This document shows, in pieces, positions 34,228 through 44,067 of a DNA stretch of 64,000 bases (positions within the stretch are counted from its first letter, which is position 1; each line of letters starts with the position of its first letter). Both the position numbers and the translations under genes were made by a program. The notes beneath the pieces are model-generated. The model saw only the letters and a list, made by a program, of their open reading frames with translations. It searched no databases and had not been told where the DNA came from. Origin of the DNA: Candidatus Woesearchaeota archaeon (lineage in GTDB: Archaea > Nanobdellota > Nanobdellia > Woesearchaeales > WJKL01); the NCBI GenBank assembly GCA_019322435.1, contig JAHWIR010000010.1, positions 62,001 to 126,000 of the forward strand, given 5' to 3'.

Positions 34228-34695
34228 CTATTTCAATTTTTCTTCAGGAAGTTTTCCAAAAAGATTATTTATTTTTGCATTTGCTTGATTAAAATCTTTA
34301 ACAGCTTTTTCAGCAGTTTCTAATCCTTCTTTAAGATCATCTAAAAGAGAATCATATTTAGCTCTATAATATCTGATAAAATTAACAACAACCCCCATTG
34401 AATTTCTGATTTCTCCACACATTTCATCATAAATTACTTTTAATTTAGTATTAACATCTTCATCACTTTTTCTAATATCTGCAATTCTATGATGGGATGG
34501 GAAATATCTATCATTAATTGCATCAAAAGCAGATTTCGGACAATCTACAATCAATGGATGTAATTTATCTTCTCCATATTTTTCAATAATCTCTTTACAT
34601 TCTTGGGAATAATTAAAAAATATCTGTCCACAATCTCTCATTACATTTATATCCCAAAACAAACCTTCTAAAACTTCTTCTAATTCCATATTCAT
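34228..34695 (-). CDS. Helical protein of unknown function
   Basis: The 155 residues are not recognised. The sequence is acidic and almost wholly helical, without a signal peptide or membrane segment. One notable segment is CPKSAFDAINDRYFPSHHR, and the C-terminal 40 residues form a likely coiled coil. Two ATGs are possible (34695 and 34689). It is convergent with the protease gene and its promoter faces trmJ. The codon pattern looks genuine over its length. Confidence 0.5.
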   Translation of the reverse strand: MNMELEEVLEGLFWDINVMRDCGQIFFNYSQECKEIIEKYGEDKLHPLIVDCPKSAFDAINDRYFPSHHRIADIRKSDEDVNTKLKVIYDEMCGEIRNSMGVVVNFIRYYRAKYDSLLDDLKEGLETAEKAVKDFNQANAKINNLFGKLPEEKLK

Positions 34696-34772
34696 TTTTC
34701 TAAATTGGCTTTCTTTTTAAAGCACTTGCTTTTTCAGAAAGACTTATAAGAAAAACAATAATTATTCTGAAT

Positions 34773-35432
34773 ATGATATCAGTAATCTTGATTGAGCCAA
34801 AAAATTCAGGAAATATTGGAGCAATAGCCCGTTCAATGGCTAACTTTGGCTTCTCAAAATTAGTTTTAGTCAATCCAAAATGCAATCATTTGTCCCAGAC
34901 AGCAAGAAACAGAGCAAAATGGGCTCAAGATGTTTTGAAAAAAGCAAAAGTTGTAAAGAAAATACCTAAATTAGACACATTAGTTGCAACAACAGCAAAG
35001 ATCGGCACTGACTACAACATTCCCAGAAGCCCCATAACACCAGCTCAATTATCTAAAGTTGCTAAAGGCAACATTGGATTACTATTCGGCAGAGAATCAA
35101 TTGGCTTAACAAATGAAGAAATCCAAAAAGCAGATTTTGTTGTAACAATCCCAGCTTCAAAAAAATATCCAGTGATGAACTTATCTCACGCTGTCTCAAT
35201 TGTCTTGTATGAACTCTCAAAACAAGACCATACTTCTCATATTACATTGGCATCAGAAGCAGACAAACAGCAATTGATGAAACTGTTAAACAAAACTTTA
35301 AACAAAATGGAGTTTGCAACTGCTTCAAAAAAACAAACCCAAATCAAAGTCTGGAAAAGAATTATTTCCAAATCATTCTTGACAAAAAGAGAAGCATTTG
35401 CTTTGATGGGTTTCATCAAAAAATTAAAGTAA
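34773..35432 (+). CDS. trmJ: SPOUT tRNA 2'-O-methyltransferase TrmJ
   Basis: TrmJ methylates the ribose of nucleotide 32 in tRNA. The 219 residues have the SpoU N-terminus IEPKNSGNIGAIARSMANFG, the middle LLFGRESIGLTNEE and the SAM-binding knot PVMNLSHAVSIVLYE. A C-terminal helical extension is present, as in archaeal TrmJ. It is separated by 35 bp from the next gene on the same strand. Confidence 0.9.
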   Translation: MISVILIEPKNSGNIGAIARSMANFGFSKLVLVNPKCNHLSQTARNRAKWAQDVLKKAKVVKKIPKLDTLVATTAKIGTDYNIPRSPITPAQLSKVAKGNIGLLFGRESIGLTNEEIQKADFVVTIPASKKYPVMNLSHAVSIVLYELSKQDHTSHITLASEADKQQLMKLLNKTLNKMEFATASKKQTQIKVWKRIISKSFLTKREAFALMGFIKKLK

Positions 35433-35467
35433 AGTTTTTATACTTCTAAATAACATTTTTTCTAATT

Positions 35468-35881
35468 ATGATATTCGAAAAATTAGATCCGCAAGATATC
35501 ATTGATAATGCATATGCCTTATTAGATGACGCAAAAAGATACGCAGAAACAGGCCGTGTAGAAGATGCAATAATATCAATAACTCAAATGATGCCCTATG
35601 CCAATAAATGTTCAGCAAATTTAATAAAGATAATAAAAACAAAAGAAGATTCAATTCTCAACACTGCTTATCAAAAAGGCCTTGAAAGAACAATAAGCGG
35701 CGCAAAAAGAATTATAAAATATGCAGACAATCATAAAGTCCCAAAATGGTTCATTGCAGTTGCTTATAGTTGTTTAAGAAAAGCAAATAATTATGCTCAA
35801 CATCTAAAAACCGACATCAAAGAAAAAACACAACAACTCGAAAAAAAATTAGATTCCTTAAATCCCCAACCAGATCATTAA
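35468..35881 (+). CDS. Helical protein of unknown function (HEPN/TPR-like)
   Basis: The family is not recognised. The 137 residues consist of repeated amphipathic helices (IDNAYALLDDAKRYAETGRVEDAI and WFIAVAYSCLRKANNYAQHL) reminiscent of HEPN or TPR-like bundles. There is no clear R-x4-6-H motif for a HEPN RNase. It follows trmJ closely on the same strand and ends four bases inside the converging wHTH gene. Confidence 0.5.
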   Translation: MIFEKLDPQDIIDNAYALLDDAKRYAETGRVEDAIISITQMMPYANKCSANLIKIIKTKEDSILNTAYQKGLERTISGAKRIIKYADNHKVPKWFIAVAYSCLRKANNYAQHLKTDIKEKTQQLEKKLDSLNPQPDH

Positions 35882-36198
35882 CGCTTTTTCTTCTTCCTAA
35901 AATATTTCTCAACCCTAGAATCAATCTTCGGCTTAGCTTCTGGCCCTAAGCTGTAATAAATCTTCTCAGCCTGCCCTCCCCAAGAATAATCTCCTTTCTC
36001 TGATTTGATCTCTGCAACCTTAAACTCCTTTGTCTCAACACCTTTCTTCAGATGATAATAAATCACTCTCATAGTCACTGCTGGGAATATAGCCCTGTAA
36101 GCTTTATACACTTCATAACCATAACCTTTCTTCATAAAATACAATATCTCTACAACATTCTGCCTTATCTTTGATTCAACAGGCCTGCCCCTTTTCAT
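35878..36198 (-). CDS. Winged-helix DNA-binding protein
   Basis: The 106-residue basic protein has a probable winged HTH: helices in VVEILYFMKKGYGYEVYKAYRAIF, a recognition-like helix in VTMRVIYYHLKKGV and a wing in YSWGGQAEKIYYSLG. This resembles a MarR/PadR-size regulator and is a common type in small DPANN genomes. The C-terminal KKKKR tail may add unspecific DNA contact. No sequence target can be named. Confidence 0.65.
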   Translation of the reverse strand: MKRGRPVESKIRQNVVEILYFMKKGYGYEVYKAYRAIFPAVTMRVIYYHLKKGVETKEFKVAEIKSEKGDYSWGGQAEKIYYSLGPEAKPKIDSRVEKYFRKKKKR

Positions 36199-36284
36199 AG
36201 CAACAAAGAAATTCTAATCCCTTAAATACTTTTCCATATTGAAAATAAATAAATTTAATTTTTTATTCTCAAATAAATATAGAA

Positions 36285-36848
36285 TTATTCTTTCTTTTCA
36301 ACAATCAAATAATTTCCCATCAAACCTATATCAGGATCATTGCTTAAAACATAATTTTTTTCAAAATTTGAATGCTTTTCTTTAATACTTTTAATCAGTT
36401 CTTCTAATAAATAGTCTGCACTAGCATACACTCCTTCATCAATAAAAGCAATTCCTCCTTTTTTCAGTGTTTTAGAAATCTGGAAAACTGCATCTATAAT
36501 TTTTTCTTTGTAAACTTCTGTACTAATATCTGGTAAAACATATGCGCAATAAGCAATATCAGCAACAGACTCAAAAGGAATATCAAACAAATCTCCTTTC
36601 TTCAAAATTAATCTTTCAGATTCATTTTCACATTCAAGATGATAATCAATACCAATTCCTTTTACTGAAGGATAGATTACAGTAAGCATAGTAATTGCTT
36701 CAGCTTCAGTTCCACAACCCACATCAAAAACAGTCAAATCAGTATTTTTTTCAGCTCTATCTTTGATTTCATCTTCTAGTTTCAAACAAAAACGTTCATC
36801 AATCAATTCAAAAGGTCTATTTGTAATCATTCCTGGTATGTATGCCAT
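36285..36848 (-). CDS. Class I SAM-dependent methyltransferase
   Basis: The 187 residues have motif I in VFDVGCGTEAEA, the acidic GIGIDYH strand end, and LKKGDLFDIPF. ADIAYCAYVLPDI and KGGIAFIDEG complete the fold. A ~30-residue lead precedes motif I. The substrate is unknown. The gene stands alone with about 85 bp of AT-rich DNA on each side. It differs from the 185-955 methyltransferase in having a canonical motif I. Confidence 0.78.
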   Translation of the reverse strand: MAYIPGMITNRPFELIDERFCLKLEDEIKDRAEKNTDLTVFDVGCGTEAEAITMLTVIYPSVKGIGIDYHLECENESERLILKKGDLFDIPFESVADIAYCAYVLPDISTEVYKEKIIDAVFQISKTLKKGGIAFIDEGVYASADYLLEELIKSIKEKHSNFEKNYVLSNDPDIGLMGNYLIVEKKE

Positions 36849-36928
36849 ATAAATTTTTTAATATACTATTTTTATAAACCTTCGCTAAAAAACATAAATT
36901 TAAATACTTCAAATATTAATCAAAAATA

Positions 36929-37393
36929 ATGCCTAAGAAAAAAGCATTCACTTCAAGATTAAAGCATAATATTCTGATGATAGCAATCGCTATTATCTTT
37001 GCATTGTTTATAGGCTATGGAATTGATACTTTCTATGAAGCTCCAGAATGGGAGGATTACTGTGACATAGAAGAAAGAATAGTAGATCCAGCAAATCAAA
37101 CAAAATTAGCAGAAAGAGAGCAATGCGAACAAGAATTCGATGCAGTTCGAGAACCTTATGAAAGAAATGTTTTCATAATAACTCTGATCATTGGAATGAT
37201 TGCAATAATCATTGGAGGCGTTGTTCTGAAAGTAGAAACAGTTTCCTCTGGTATCATGGGAGGAGGAGTATTCACATTAATCTATGGAACAATGCGTTAC
37301 TGGGGAGACATGCATAAATATCTAAGATTCACAGTCCTAACAATAGTATTAATAGTTCTAATCTGGATTGGCTATAAGAAATTTAAAGATTAA
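36929..37393 (+). CDS. Four-helix membrane protein, unknown
   Basis: This is a 154-residue membrane protein with helices at about 14-32, 84-103, 108-122 and 131-150. Between the first two, a ~50-residue acidic loop holds a Cys pair (DYC and EQC), which could form a disulfide if extracellular. No family is recognised. The last ten bases overlap the converging 37383-37748 gene. Codon use and size look like a real gene typical of DPANN genomes. Confidence 0.6.
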   Translation: MPKKKAFTSRLKHNILMIAIAIIFALFIGYGIDTFYEAPEWEDYCDIEERIVDPANQTKLAEREQCEQEFDAVREPYERNVFIITLIIGMIAIIIGGVVLKVETVSSGIMGGGVFTLIYGTMRYWGDMHKYLRFTVLTIVLIVLIWIGYKKFKD

Positions 37394-37748
37394 GCAAATA
37401 AGTAAACCTTAATCCTGGCAGTTTTACTTCATCCTCATTTTTTAATTTAACGAGTTTAGCTCCAACTTCTTCCCCATTGATTTTACTTGGCTTTGAAGCA
37501 AGATTCCTATATGCATAGCTGTCTTTTTGCCATATAAGCTCTCCTTGATTTCTGCTCAATACACGGGCAGCTGTAACATCTCTTAATGCTATTTTTTTGC
37601 CAATGACTATGATCATTTCTTTATTATCATTAAAAAACTTCTTTTGTTCATCATCTGTTGCCCTTCCTATCAGATAATGTTTTTTGCTTAATTTAATAAC
37701 AACCCCATCAAAAAATACAATCTCAGCTCTATGCCCAAACAATCCCAT
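37383..37748 (-). CDS. Small protein, possibly FHA-like
   Basis: The 121-residue, beta-rich protein is not firmly recognised. Its C-terminal half (INGEEVGAKLVKLKNEDEVKLPGLRFTYLL) resembles the last strands of an FHA domain, where a conserved N-G precedes the L-x-x-G-D-x-I-x-L segment. The phosphothreonine-binding R and S residues cannot be placed with confidence. It starts eight bases after the ppsA stop codon, so it is probably cotranscribed with ppsA. Confidence 0.5.
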   Translation of the reverse strand: MGLFGHRAEIVFFDGVVIKLSKKHYLIGRATDDEQKKFFNDNKEMIIVIGKKIALRDVTAARVLSRNQGELIWQKDSYAYRNLASKPSKINGEEVGAKLVKLKNEDEVKLPGLRFTYLLNL

Positions 37749-37756
37749 TTTATCAC

Positions 37757-40105
37757 TTAAGGTTTTTCCTTCTCCTCCAATTCTTCTCTCTCAGCATCTA
37801 ACAACAGTTTCTTCTCAGTTCTTGCAACAGTTTCTTTGATATCATGCACAGCATCTGGATTTGCAGATATACTATCAATTCCAATTTTTACTAAAAATTT
37901 AGCCATCTCTGGCCTTGAACCAGCCTGCCCGCATATAGAAGTCTCAACATTATGCTCTCTGCAAGTCTCAACAACCATTTTTATCTCCTGCAGCACAGCC
38001 TCATGCATCTCATCAAACAACTTTGCTAATCTTTCATTGTTCCTGTCTATGCCCAGAGTCAACTGAGTCAGATCATTAGTTCCAAAGCTTACAAAGCATA
38101 TCCCTTCTTTGCACAGATCTTCAATTATCCAGCATGAAGCAGGAGTCTCAATCATAACACCAAACTGCACATCCTCGCAAGGCTCTAATCCAACTTCTCT
38201 CATTATTTTTTTAGCCTCGCGAACTTCCCTTAATCTGATGATAAATGGAAGCATGACCCCCACATTCTTCAATCCTTCATCATGCAGTCTTTTGACAGCT
38301 TCAAACTCTGCTTTCAAGATCTCAGGCTCATCTAACCCTCTTCTGATAGCATGCCATCCAAGCATAGGATCAGTCTCTTTTGGCTCTTTATCTCCTCCTT
38401 CCAGATTTCTGTACTCATCTGTCCTTAAATCAGAAGTCCTGACCCAGACAGGCTTGCCTTTGAATGCTTTGGCTATTCCACCTATTCCTTTCATTAATAA
38501 CTGGATATAATCTTCTCTTTTCCCTCTTCTGATATATTCTGCAGGATGAATCCCTCCCTGCGCAATCATTATCTCCAATCTTACAAGCCCAACACCATCT
38601 GCATTTGTCTCCTGGGCAGCTTTCTCAGCAAAATCAGGCAGATCCATGATAACCTTAACTCTTGTTGCAGTGATTATATCAGCAGGCGCTGCAGGCCTTG
38701 CTTTTTCAACTTCCTTCTCAACTTCTTCCAATTTCCCTTTATAGACAACACCATGAGTTGCATGAACAGTTACAATATCCCCTTCTTTCAGCACTTCAGT
38801 TGCATTCCTTGTTCCAACAATACAAGGAGTCCCCATCTCTCTAGAGACAATAGCAGCATGGCAGGTCAAGCCGCCTTCATTAGTTACAATAGCAGCAGAT
38901 TTTATCATAGCAGGAACCATATCAGGAGTGGTCATTCTTGTGACCATTATATCTCCTTTCTGTATCTTGTCCAGCTCAGAAGCATCTCCGATTATCTTTA
39001 CAGGCCCTGAAGCAACACCTGGACTGGCTGTCTCACCTTTAACAAGAACATCAGCCTCAACTTCTTTCAGCTGCTTCACATCTTCAGGAATATCTTTTTT
39101 AGCCTCTTTTTTCTTGAATGTTGTGACAGCCCTTGACTGCACAATATAGAAATTCTCTCCTTCAATAGCCCATTCCATATCCTGCGGCTTTTTATAATAT
39201 TTCTCAATCTTCTTTCCCAATCTTGCAAGTTCTCTTATCTCCTTATTATTGCAGACCTGCTGTTTTTCTTCTTCTTCACTCAGCTCTTTCTCACCAGTCT
39301 CTCCAGTCTCTTCATCTCTTACAATCTTTATCTTCTGCTCTTTAACCTCAATATATTTGATCTTCAGATCCTCTTTGTTCACAATATACAGGTCAGGATT
39401 CACAGCTCCTGAAACAACAGCCTCTCCTAATCCAAAAGCACCTTCAATCATAATCTCAGTGTCATCATTAGTTGCAGGATTTATAGAAAACATGACTCCA
39501 GATTTGTCAGAACTGACCATCTTCTGCACAACAACAGCAATAAATACTTTTTCAGTTGGAAAATTATTTTTATTTCTATAATAAATAGCTCTTGCAGTGA
39601 ACAGTGAAGCCCAGCACTTTCTCACAGCTTCAACACACCCGTCCTTTCCAATGACATTCAGATAAGTGGCCTGCTGCCCTGCAAATGAAGCCTCAGGCAG
39701 ATCCTCAGCAGTTGCAGAGCTTCTGCAAGCAACCAACTCTTCCTTGCCTTCAACAATATCAGTCATCTCACTTTTTTCATGAGTCCCAACCAAGCTATAA
39801 TCTTCCTTGATATCTTCTTTGATTTCATCAGGAATCTCAGTTGCCTTGATCAATTCCTGGATTTCTTTGGCTTTTGCCTGCAGCTGGTCAGTATCCTCAA
39901 CATCAATTGAATTAACTATCTCTAAAATCTTATCCTTAATTCCAGTTTTTTCAATAAATTCCTTGTAAGTCTGAGCAGTAACAACAAAACCAGGCGGAAC
40001 AGGCAGCCCAGCCTGGGTCATCTCCCCAAGATTTGCTCCCTTCCCTCCAACAATCTCTACATCTTCCTTAGAAATATCCTTAAACCATTTGATTCTTTCT
40101 GACAT
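37757..40105 (-). CDS. ppsA: Phosphoenolpyruvate synthase
   Basis: This enzyme makes PEP from pyruvate and ATP, releasing AMP and phosphate, as the entry to gluconeogenesis. The 782 residues have an N-terminal ATP-grasp domain (GGKGANLGEM, VACRSSATAEDLPEASFAGQQ). A phosphohistidine domain follows with GGLTCHAAIVSREMGTPC (catalytic His). The C-terminal PEP-binding barrel has SFGTNDLTQLTLG and SICGQAGSRPE (catalytic Cys). The length is normal. It fits with the class I aldolase at 60123 in a gluconeogenic direction. Confidence 0.96.
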   Translation of the reverse strand: MSERIKWFKDISKEDVEIVGGKGANLGEMTQAGLPVPPGFVVTAQTYKEFIEKTGIKDKILEIVNSIDVEDTDQLQAKAKEIQELIKATEIPDEIKEDIKEDYSLVGTHEKSEMTDIVEGKEELVACRSSATAEDLPEASFAGQQATYLNVIGKDGCVEAVRKCWASLFTARAIYYRNKNNFPTEKVFIAVVVQKMVSSDKSGVMFSINPATNDDTEIMIEGAFGLGEAVVSGAVNPDLYIVNKEDLKIKYIEVKEQKIKIVRDEETGETGEKELSEEEEKQQVCNNKEIRELARLGKKIEKYYKKPQDMEWAIEGENFYIVQSRAVTTFKKKEAKKDIPEDVKQLKEVEADVLVKGETASPGVASGPVKIIGDASELDKIQKGDIMVTRMTTPDMVPAMIKSAAIVTNEGGLTCHAAIVSREMGTPCIVGTRNATEVLKEGDIVTVHATHGVVYKGKLEEVEKEVEKARPAAPADIITATRVKVIMDLPDFAEKAAQETNADGVGLVRLEIMIAQGGIHPAEYIRRGKREDYIQLLMKGIGGIAKAFKGKPVWVRTSDLRTDEYRNLEGGDKEPKETDPMLGWHAIRRGLDEPEILKAEFEAVKRLHDEGLKNVGVMLPFIIRLREVREAKKIMREVGLEPCEDVQFGVMIETPASCWIIEDLCKEGICFVSFGTNDLTQLTLGIDRNNERLAKLFDEMHEAVLQEIKMVVETCREHNVETSICGQAGSRPEMAKFLVKIGIDSISANPDAVHDIKETVARTEKKLLLDAEREELEEKEKP

Positions 40106-40229
40106 TATCTATACACCTCAACCCTAATTTATATGATTTATTATTTAAATTTTTGCTTATTCATAAAAAGGCAAAGTATATATACTTATATTTTATTTTC
40201 CCCTATAAGGTAAAAGAGGTGTTTTAATA

Positions 40230-41552
40230 ATGAAACTCATGAGGATTTTATTGTTGTTTTGTTTATTGTTATCTATGGCCGCAGCTGTTAATGCAGCAAT
40301 AACAGCCATAATACAATCTCCATCTTCAGGATGGAATAATAATTACAATATCTTGTTGAATGTAACAACAAACGACAATGCAAATATCACATTTAACACA
40401 ACAGCTTATTCTACATTAACAACATTAGCAACTAATAATACACAAGGATACTTAACATTAAACAGCACTTTCTTAAATGAAGGAAATAACACAATCGTTG
40501 TTTATACAACTAATGCAACAAATGCTTCTGATACTGATACAAAATCTGTAGCCAATGTAGCAGTTGATGTTTCAGCTCCAACCTGGGATCAAATTCCATC
40601 ATCTCATTCAGTAGAATATGGAACTTCATATTCTTATGATGTAAATGCTACAGATTTAAGAGCAATAATTTATTCAATAGATGACACAACAAACTTTGCA
40701 GTAAATGCAGGAACAGGAGCAATAACAAATGCAACAGTTCTGACAATAGGAGCACATTCTTTGCAGATTAATGCAACAGATTCTTTTAATCAAGTAAACT
40801 CAACTACAATAACAGTTACAGTTCAAGACACAGCAGACCCAACATGGGATTCAGCTCCAGCAGATCAATCAGTGACTTACAATAATGCATTTTCATATGA
40901 TGTAGATGCAAGCGACAATGTAGCAGTTGATGATTATTCCATAAATGACACAACAAACTTTGCAATAAATGCATCAGGAACAATAATAAACAATACTTTA
41001 TTGGCAGTTGGAGCATATGATCTGAACATTTCTGCAAACGACACATCTAACAACATAGTTTCAGCTGTTATTACTGTAACAGTAAATGCAGCCACTCCAC
41101 CATCTTCAGGAGGAGGCGGAGGAAGCAGTTCAAGAGAATGTAGAGACAGCAGAGACAATGATGGAGACGGATTGATTGATTACCCTGATGATCCTGGATG
41201 TTTAAGTAGCTATGATGATGATGAAACAGATGAAGACTGCACAGAAAATTGGTATTGCGGTTCATGGACAGACTGCATTGACAACCAGCAAGCAAGAACC
41301 TGCGAAGATTGGAATGTCTGCAGAACAACAGCATTAAAACCAGCAGAAACAAGAGAATGTACTGTAGAAATAATTGAAGAACCTGTTCTTGAAGAAGATC
41401 CATTACAACCAGCAGCATCTCCAATAACAGGAGCAGTAGTGGTTGAAGAAGGACCATTATCAGCAGGAAACATCTTGATTAAATCTTTAGCAATAATTGC
41501 AATTTCAGCAGCAGTGGCCCTTGTAATAACCAAGACGGTAAAAAAGAAATAA
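40230..41552 (+). CDS. Secreted surface protein with Ig-like domains and C-terminal anchor
   Basis: The 440-residue protein has a signal peptide (about 1-22, AVNA). Two related beta-sandwich repeats follow (about 100-200 and 201-285, each beginning with P-T-W-D and with SYDV/YSIDDTTNFA). A Gly/Ser linker leads to a Cys-rich section with a calcium-loop-like DNDGDGLIDYPDDPGC motif and a thrombospondin-like WYCGSWTDC region. A PITGAVV motif and a membrane helix with a basic KKK tail end the protein. It is probably a displayed adhesin or envelope protein, with eight or so Cys in possible disulfides. Confidence 0.78.
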   Translation: MKLMRILLLFCLLLSMAAAVNAAITAIIQSPSSGWNNNYNILLNVTTNDNANITFNTTAYSTLTTLATNNTQGYLTLNSTFLNEGNNTIVVYTTNATNASDTDTKSVANVAVDVSAPTWDQIPSSHSVEYGTSYSYDVNATDLRAIIYSIDDTTNFAVNAGTGAITNATVLTIGAHSLQINATDSFNQVNSTTITVTVQDTADPTWDSAPADQSVTYNNAFSYDVDASDNVAVDDYSINDTTNFAINASGTIINNTLLAVGAYDLNISANDTSNNIVSAVITVTVNAATPPSSGGGGGSSSRECRDSRDNDGDGLIDYPDDPGCLSSYDDDETDEDCTENWYCGSWTDCIDNQQARTCEDWNVCRTTALKPAETRECTVEIIEEPVLEEDPLQPAASPITGAVVVEEGPLSAGNILIKSLAIIAISAAVALVITKTVKKK

Positions 41553-41834
41553 TTAAAATTTTTCTTTTATTTTGTATTCTTTATCTCTACCAATAGCAAT
41601 CTCCACAACATATTTAGCTTTCTCTTTGCTTTTGTAAAAAGTAAATGGCTTGAAGTTCTTTTTAATCTCAACAATCTTCTTATCTTTATCTAAAAACAAG
41701 ACATCAATTGGAAAAAACACAAAAAACATATGCAATGATATCCTCTTTTCTTCATCAAAAACAAACATCAGATTCTTTTTCCTGGAAAACATCAAGCCGC
41801 GGGCCTTTCCAAACACTGAATTAACAACTTCCAT
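41553..41834 (-). CDS. DUF192 family protein
   Basis: The 93 residues match DUF192: an early ARGLMFSR segment (the family R-x-x-G-L-M-x-R), LHMFFVFFPIDVLFLDKDKKIVEI and a C-terminal VVEIAIG. Many relatives are secreted, but this one has no signal peptide. The function is unknown; the domain is a small beta-barrel. The gene's last codon abuts the end of the surface-protein gene on the other strand. Confidence 0.85.
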   Translation of the reverse strand: MEVVNSVFGKARGLMFSRKKNLMFVFDEEKRISLHMFFVFFPIDVLFLDKDKKIVEIKKNFKPFTFYKSKEKAKYVVEIAIGRDKEYKIKEKF

Positions 41835-41865
41835 AAGAACTAAATTAAACTTCTATTATATAAAA

Positions 41866-42738
41866 TTATTCCACAATGATTGATGCATAACCAACTGCAT
41901 TGCTCCAGTCATTAGTAACATCTCCAGAAGTATAATACTGCTCAACCCTTACTTTTGTCCCTCCAAGAGCCTTGCACGCTTCAATAAAAGCAGCAATTGC
42001 ATATACTCCGCATACAGTCGCTTTTGTCTCTTCTATATTGTTCACAAAACTCCAGGCATCCATATCCTTTATCCATTTGATAAATCCCATATCAAAATCC
42101 CTGAGCTTTTCTTGAACATCATCCTTAAAAGGGATATAGCCGTAATGGATTCCATGATGTGTAAAATCACTTGAGCATATCACAACAACCTTTTTCTCCA
42201 TCTGCTCAGCACACTTTGCAATTGCCTCTCCTAATTTCTTATAATCAGCTTTATTTCCAACAACAATAGGAACAATCCTTATCTCATCCAGCTTTCCTTT
42301 GTTCACAAACTGCAAAAAAGGCAGCTGCACTTCAATAGAATGCTCCTGCTGATGAGCCATCTTATCTTCCATAACAGCCCCTTTGCCTATCAAACTTTTA
42401 GAAAATTTCTCATCTACTTTAACAACACCAAAAGGAGTCTCAAAATCATCAATCAGCACAGCAGCTTCCTCAAAACCAACATGCGAAGTTCCTAAAATCA
42501 CATATACATCTGCAAACTCAGCCTCTCCTATGGCCTTATAGCTCCAAGCCTGCCCTGCTCCTGAAAACTGATAACCAGCATGAGGCGCTATAATCCCCAC
42601 TAACTTCTTTCCTTTGCCTCCAACAGGCATTGCTCCAGGCCCAAACTCATTATCACTAAAACATTTATGGATCTGCTTGTCCAATTCTCCAAAATCATCC
42701 GAATAAAACATTCCAGCCGCTACTGCTTTCCTGACCAT
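41866..42738 (-). CDS. MEMO1 family protein (AmmeMemoRadiSam protein B)
   Basis: The 290 residues have the metal-ligand-like motifs of the MEMO family: IAPHAGYQFSG, LGTSHVGFE, HQQEHSIEVQLPFLQ and CSSDFTHHG. The fold is related to class III extradiol dioxygenases. In many archaea it occurs with an AMMECR1 protein and a radical SAM enzyme, but neither is adjacent here. The role is unknown. It is transcribed in the same direction as ahcY with a 32-bp gap and could be cotranscribed. Confidence 0.92.
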   Translation of the reverse strand: MVRKAVAAGMFYSDDFGELDKQIHKCFSDNEFGPGAMPVGGKGKKLVGIIAPHAGYQFSGAGQAWSYKAIGEAEFADVYVILGTSHVGFEEAAVLIDDFETPFGVVKVDEKFSKSLIGKGAVMEDKMAHQQEHSIEVQLPFLQFVNKGKLDEIRIVPIVVGNKADYKKLGEAIAKCAEQMEKKVVVICSSDFTHHGIHYGYIPFKDDVQEKLRDFDMGFIKWIKDMDAWSFVNNIEETKATVCGVYAIAAFIEACKALGGTKVRVEQYYTSGDVTNDWSNAVGYASIIVE

Positions 42739-42770
42739 ATAAAAAAGAAAGAAAAAGGATTATAAATATT

Positions 42771-44033
42771 TTATGTGCCTTCCTGCCAACTGCTCAAATA
42801 TTTCTTCTGCTCTTCTGTCAATTCATCAATCTCAATATCCATTGCCTCTAACTGCAGTCTAGCAATCTTATCATCAATTTCTTTAGGCAGTTGAATAACC
42901 TTAACAGGCAGCTTCTCTTTATTCTTAACACAATACTCTACAGCCAATGCCTGGCCGCAGAAACTTGTTGACATAACCTCTGATGGATGCCCTTCTGCAG
43001 CAGCCAAATTAACTAACCTTCCTTCTCCGCACAGATAAATCTTCTTTCCATCAACAATATACTCATCCAAAAAAGGCCTAACCCTTCTTTCAGAACTTGA
43101 AATCTTCTTCAATCCTTTGATATCAATCTCAACATCAAAATGCCCTGAATTAGCTAATATAGCTCCGTCCTTCATCTGCTTCATATGCTCTGTTCTTATA
43201 ACATTAATATCTCCAGTCAATGTACAGAAGATATCTCCTATCTTGCACGCATCCTCCATCTTCATCACTCTAAATCCATCATAAGCAGCCTGCAAAGCGC
43301 AGAAATTATCAACCTCAGTAACAATCACATTTGCTCCAAGGCCATCTGCCCTCATTGCAAACCCTTTTCCGCAATCACCATAACCAGCTACAACAACAGT
43401 TTTCCCTGCAAACAGCACATTAGTTGCCCTTATAATTCCGTCAGTAGTTGATTGCCCTGTTCCATAATAATTATCAACCAAATGCTTTGTCTTGTTGTCA
43501 TTAACAGCAATCATTGGATATTTCAATGCCTTATCCTTCTCCATTGCCTTTAATCTTATAATTCCAGTAGTTGTCTCTTCGCACCCAGCAATAATCTCTG
43601 GAATCAACTCAGCATGCTTGGAATGAATCTCTGAAACAAGATCACAACCATCATCAATTGTAATATGCGGCTTAAAATCAATAACATAACCTATATATCT
43701 ATAATAATCCTCATTACTCTCTCCTTTATATCCCCATACCTTAACACCTTCTTCAGCCAAAGCAGCAGCAACATCATCCTGTGTTGATAAAGGATTGCAT
43801 CCAGTAATAGCAACTTCTGCTCCACCAGCAATCAATGTTCTAACTAAAACAGCTGTTTCCTTTGTAATATGCAATGCCAATCCAACACTAATGCCTTTCA
43901 AAGGCTTCTCTTTTTCAAACCTCTTCTTGATCTGCATTAAAGCATTCATATGAGATTCAGCAATCTCAATATTCATCTTGCCTTGCTTTGCTAATTTCAT
44001 ATCCTTAACTTCATAAGTTTTGCCAGTATCCAT
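42771..44033 (-). CDS. ahcY: Adenosylhomocysteinase
   Basis: AhcY splits S-adenosylhomocysteine into adenosine and homocysteine, clearing the inhibitor of SAM-dependent methylation. I start at the ATG at 44033, which has GGTGA six bases upstream; the longer start at 44045 would overlap that site. The 420 residues have the NAD-binding VVAGYGDCGKGFAMRADGLGANVIVTEVD loop, GCNPLSTQDDVAAAL, DDGCDLVSEIH and NSGHFDVEI. The C-terminal extension of bacterial forms is absent, as is usual in archaea. It is divergent from an Lrp-like regulator. Confidence 0.96.
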   Translation of the reverse strand: MDTGKTYEVKDMKLAKQGKMNIEIAESHMNALMQIKKRFEKEKPLKGISVGLALHITKETAVLVRTLIAGGAEVAITGCNPLSTQDDVAAALAEEGVKVWGYKGESNEDYYRYIGYVIDFKPHITIDDGCDLVSEIHSKHAELIPEIIAGCEETTTGIIRLKAMEKDKALKYPMIAVNDNKTKHLVDNYYGTGQSTTDGIIRATNVLFAGKTVVVAGYGDCGKGFAMRADGLGANVIVTEVDNFCALQAAYDGFRVMKMEDACKIGDIFCTLTGDINVIRTEHMKQMKDGAILANSGHFDVEIDIKGLKKISSSERRVRPFLDEYIVDGKKIYLCGEGRLVNLAAAEGHPSEVMSTSFCGQALAVEYCVKNKEKLPVKVIQLPKEIDDKIARLQLEAMDIEIDELTEEQKKYLSSWQEGT

Positions 44034-44067
44034 AAGTATCACCAACCGCTATTAATCATAGACATTT

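Noticed and set aside
38546..39581. Several plus-strand frames opposite ppsA
   Set aside because: They lie wholly within the PEP synthase gene, whose protein is conserved end to end.
41071..41533. Leu-rich minus-strand frames opposite the surface protein gene at 40230
   Set aside because: They are reverse readings of Asn/Thr/Ala-rich codons with no start signal.
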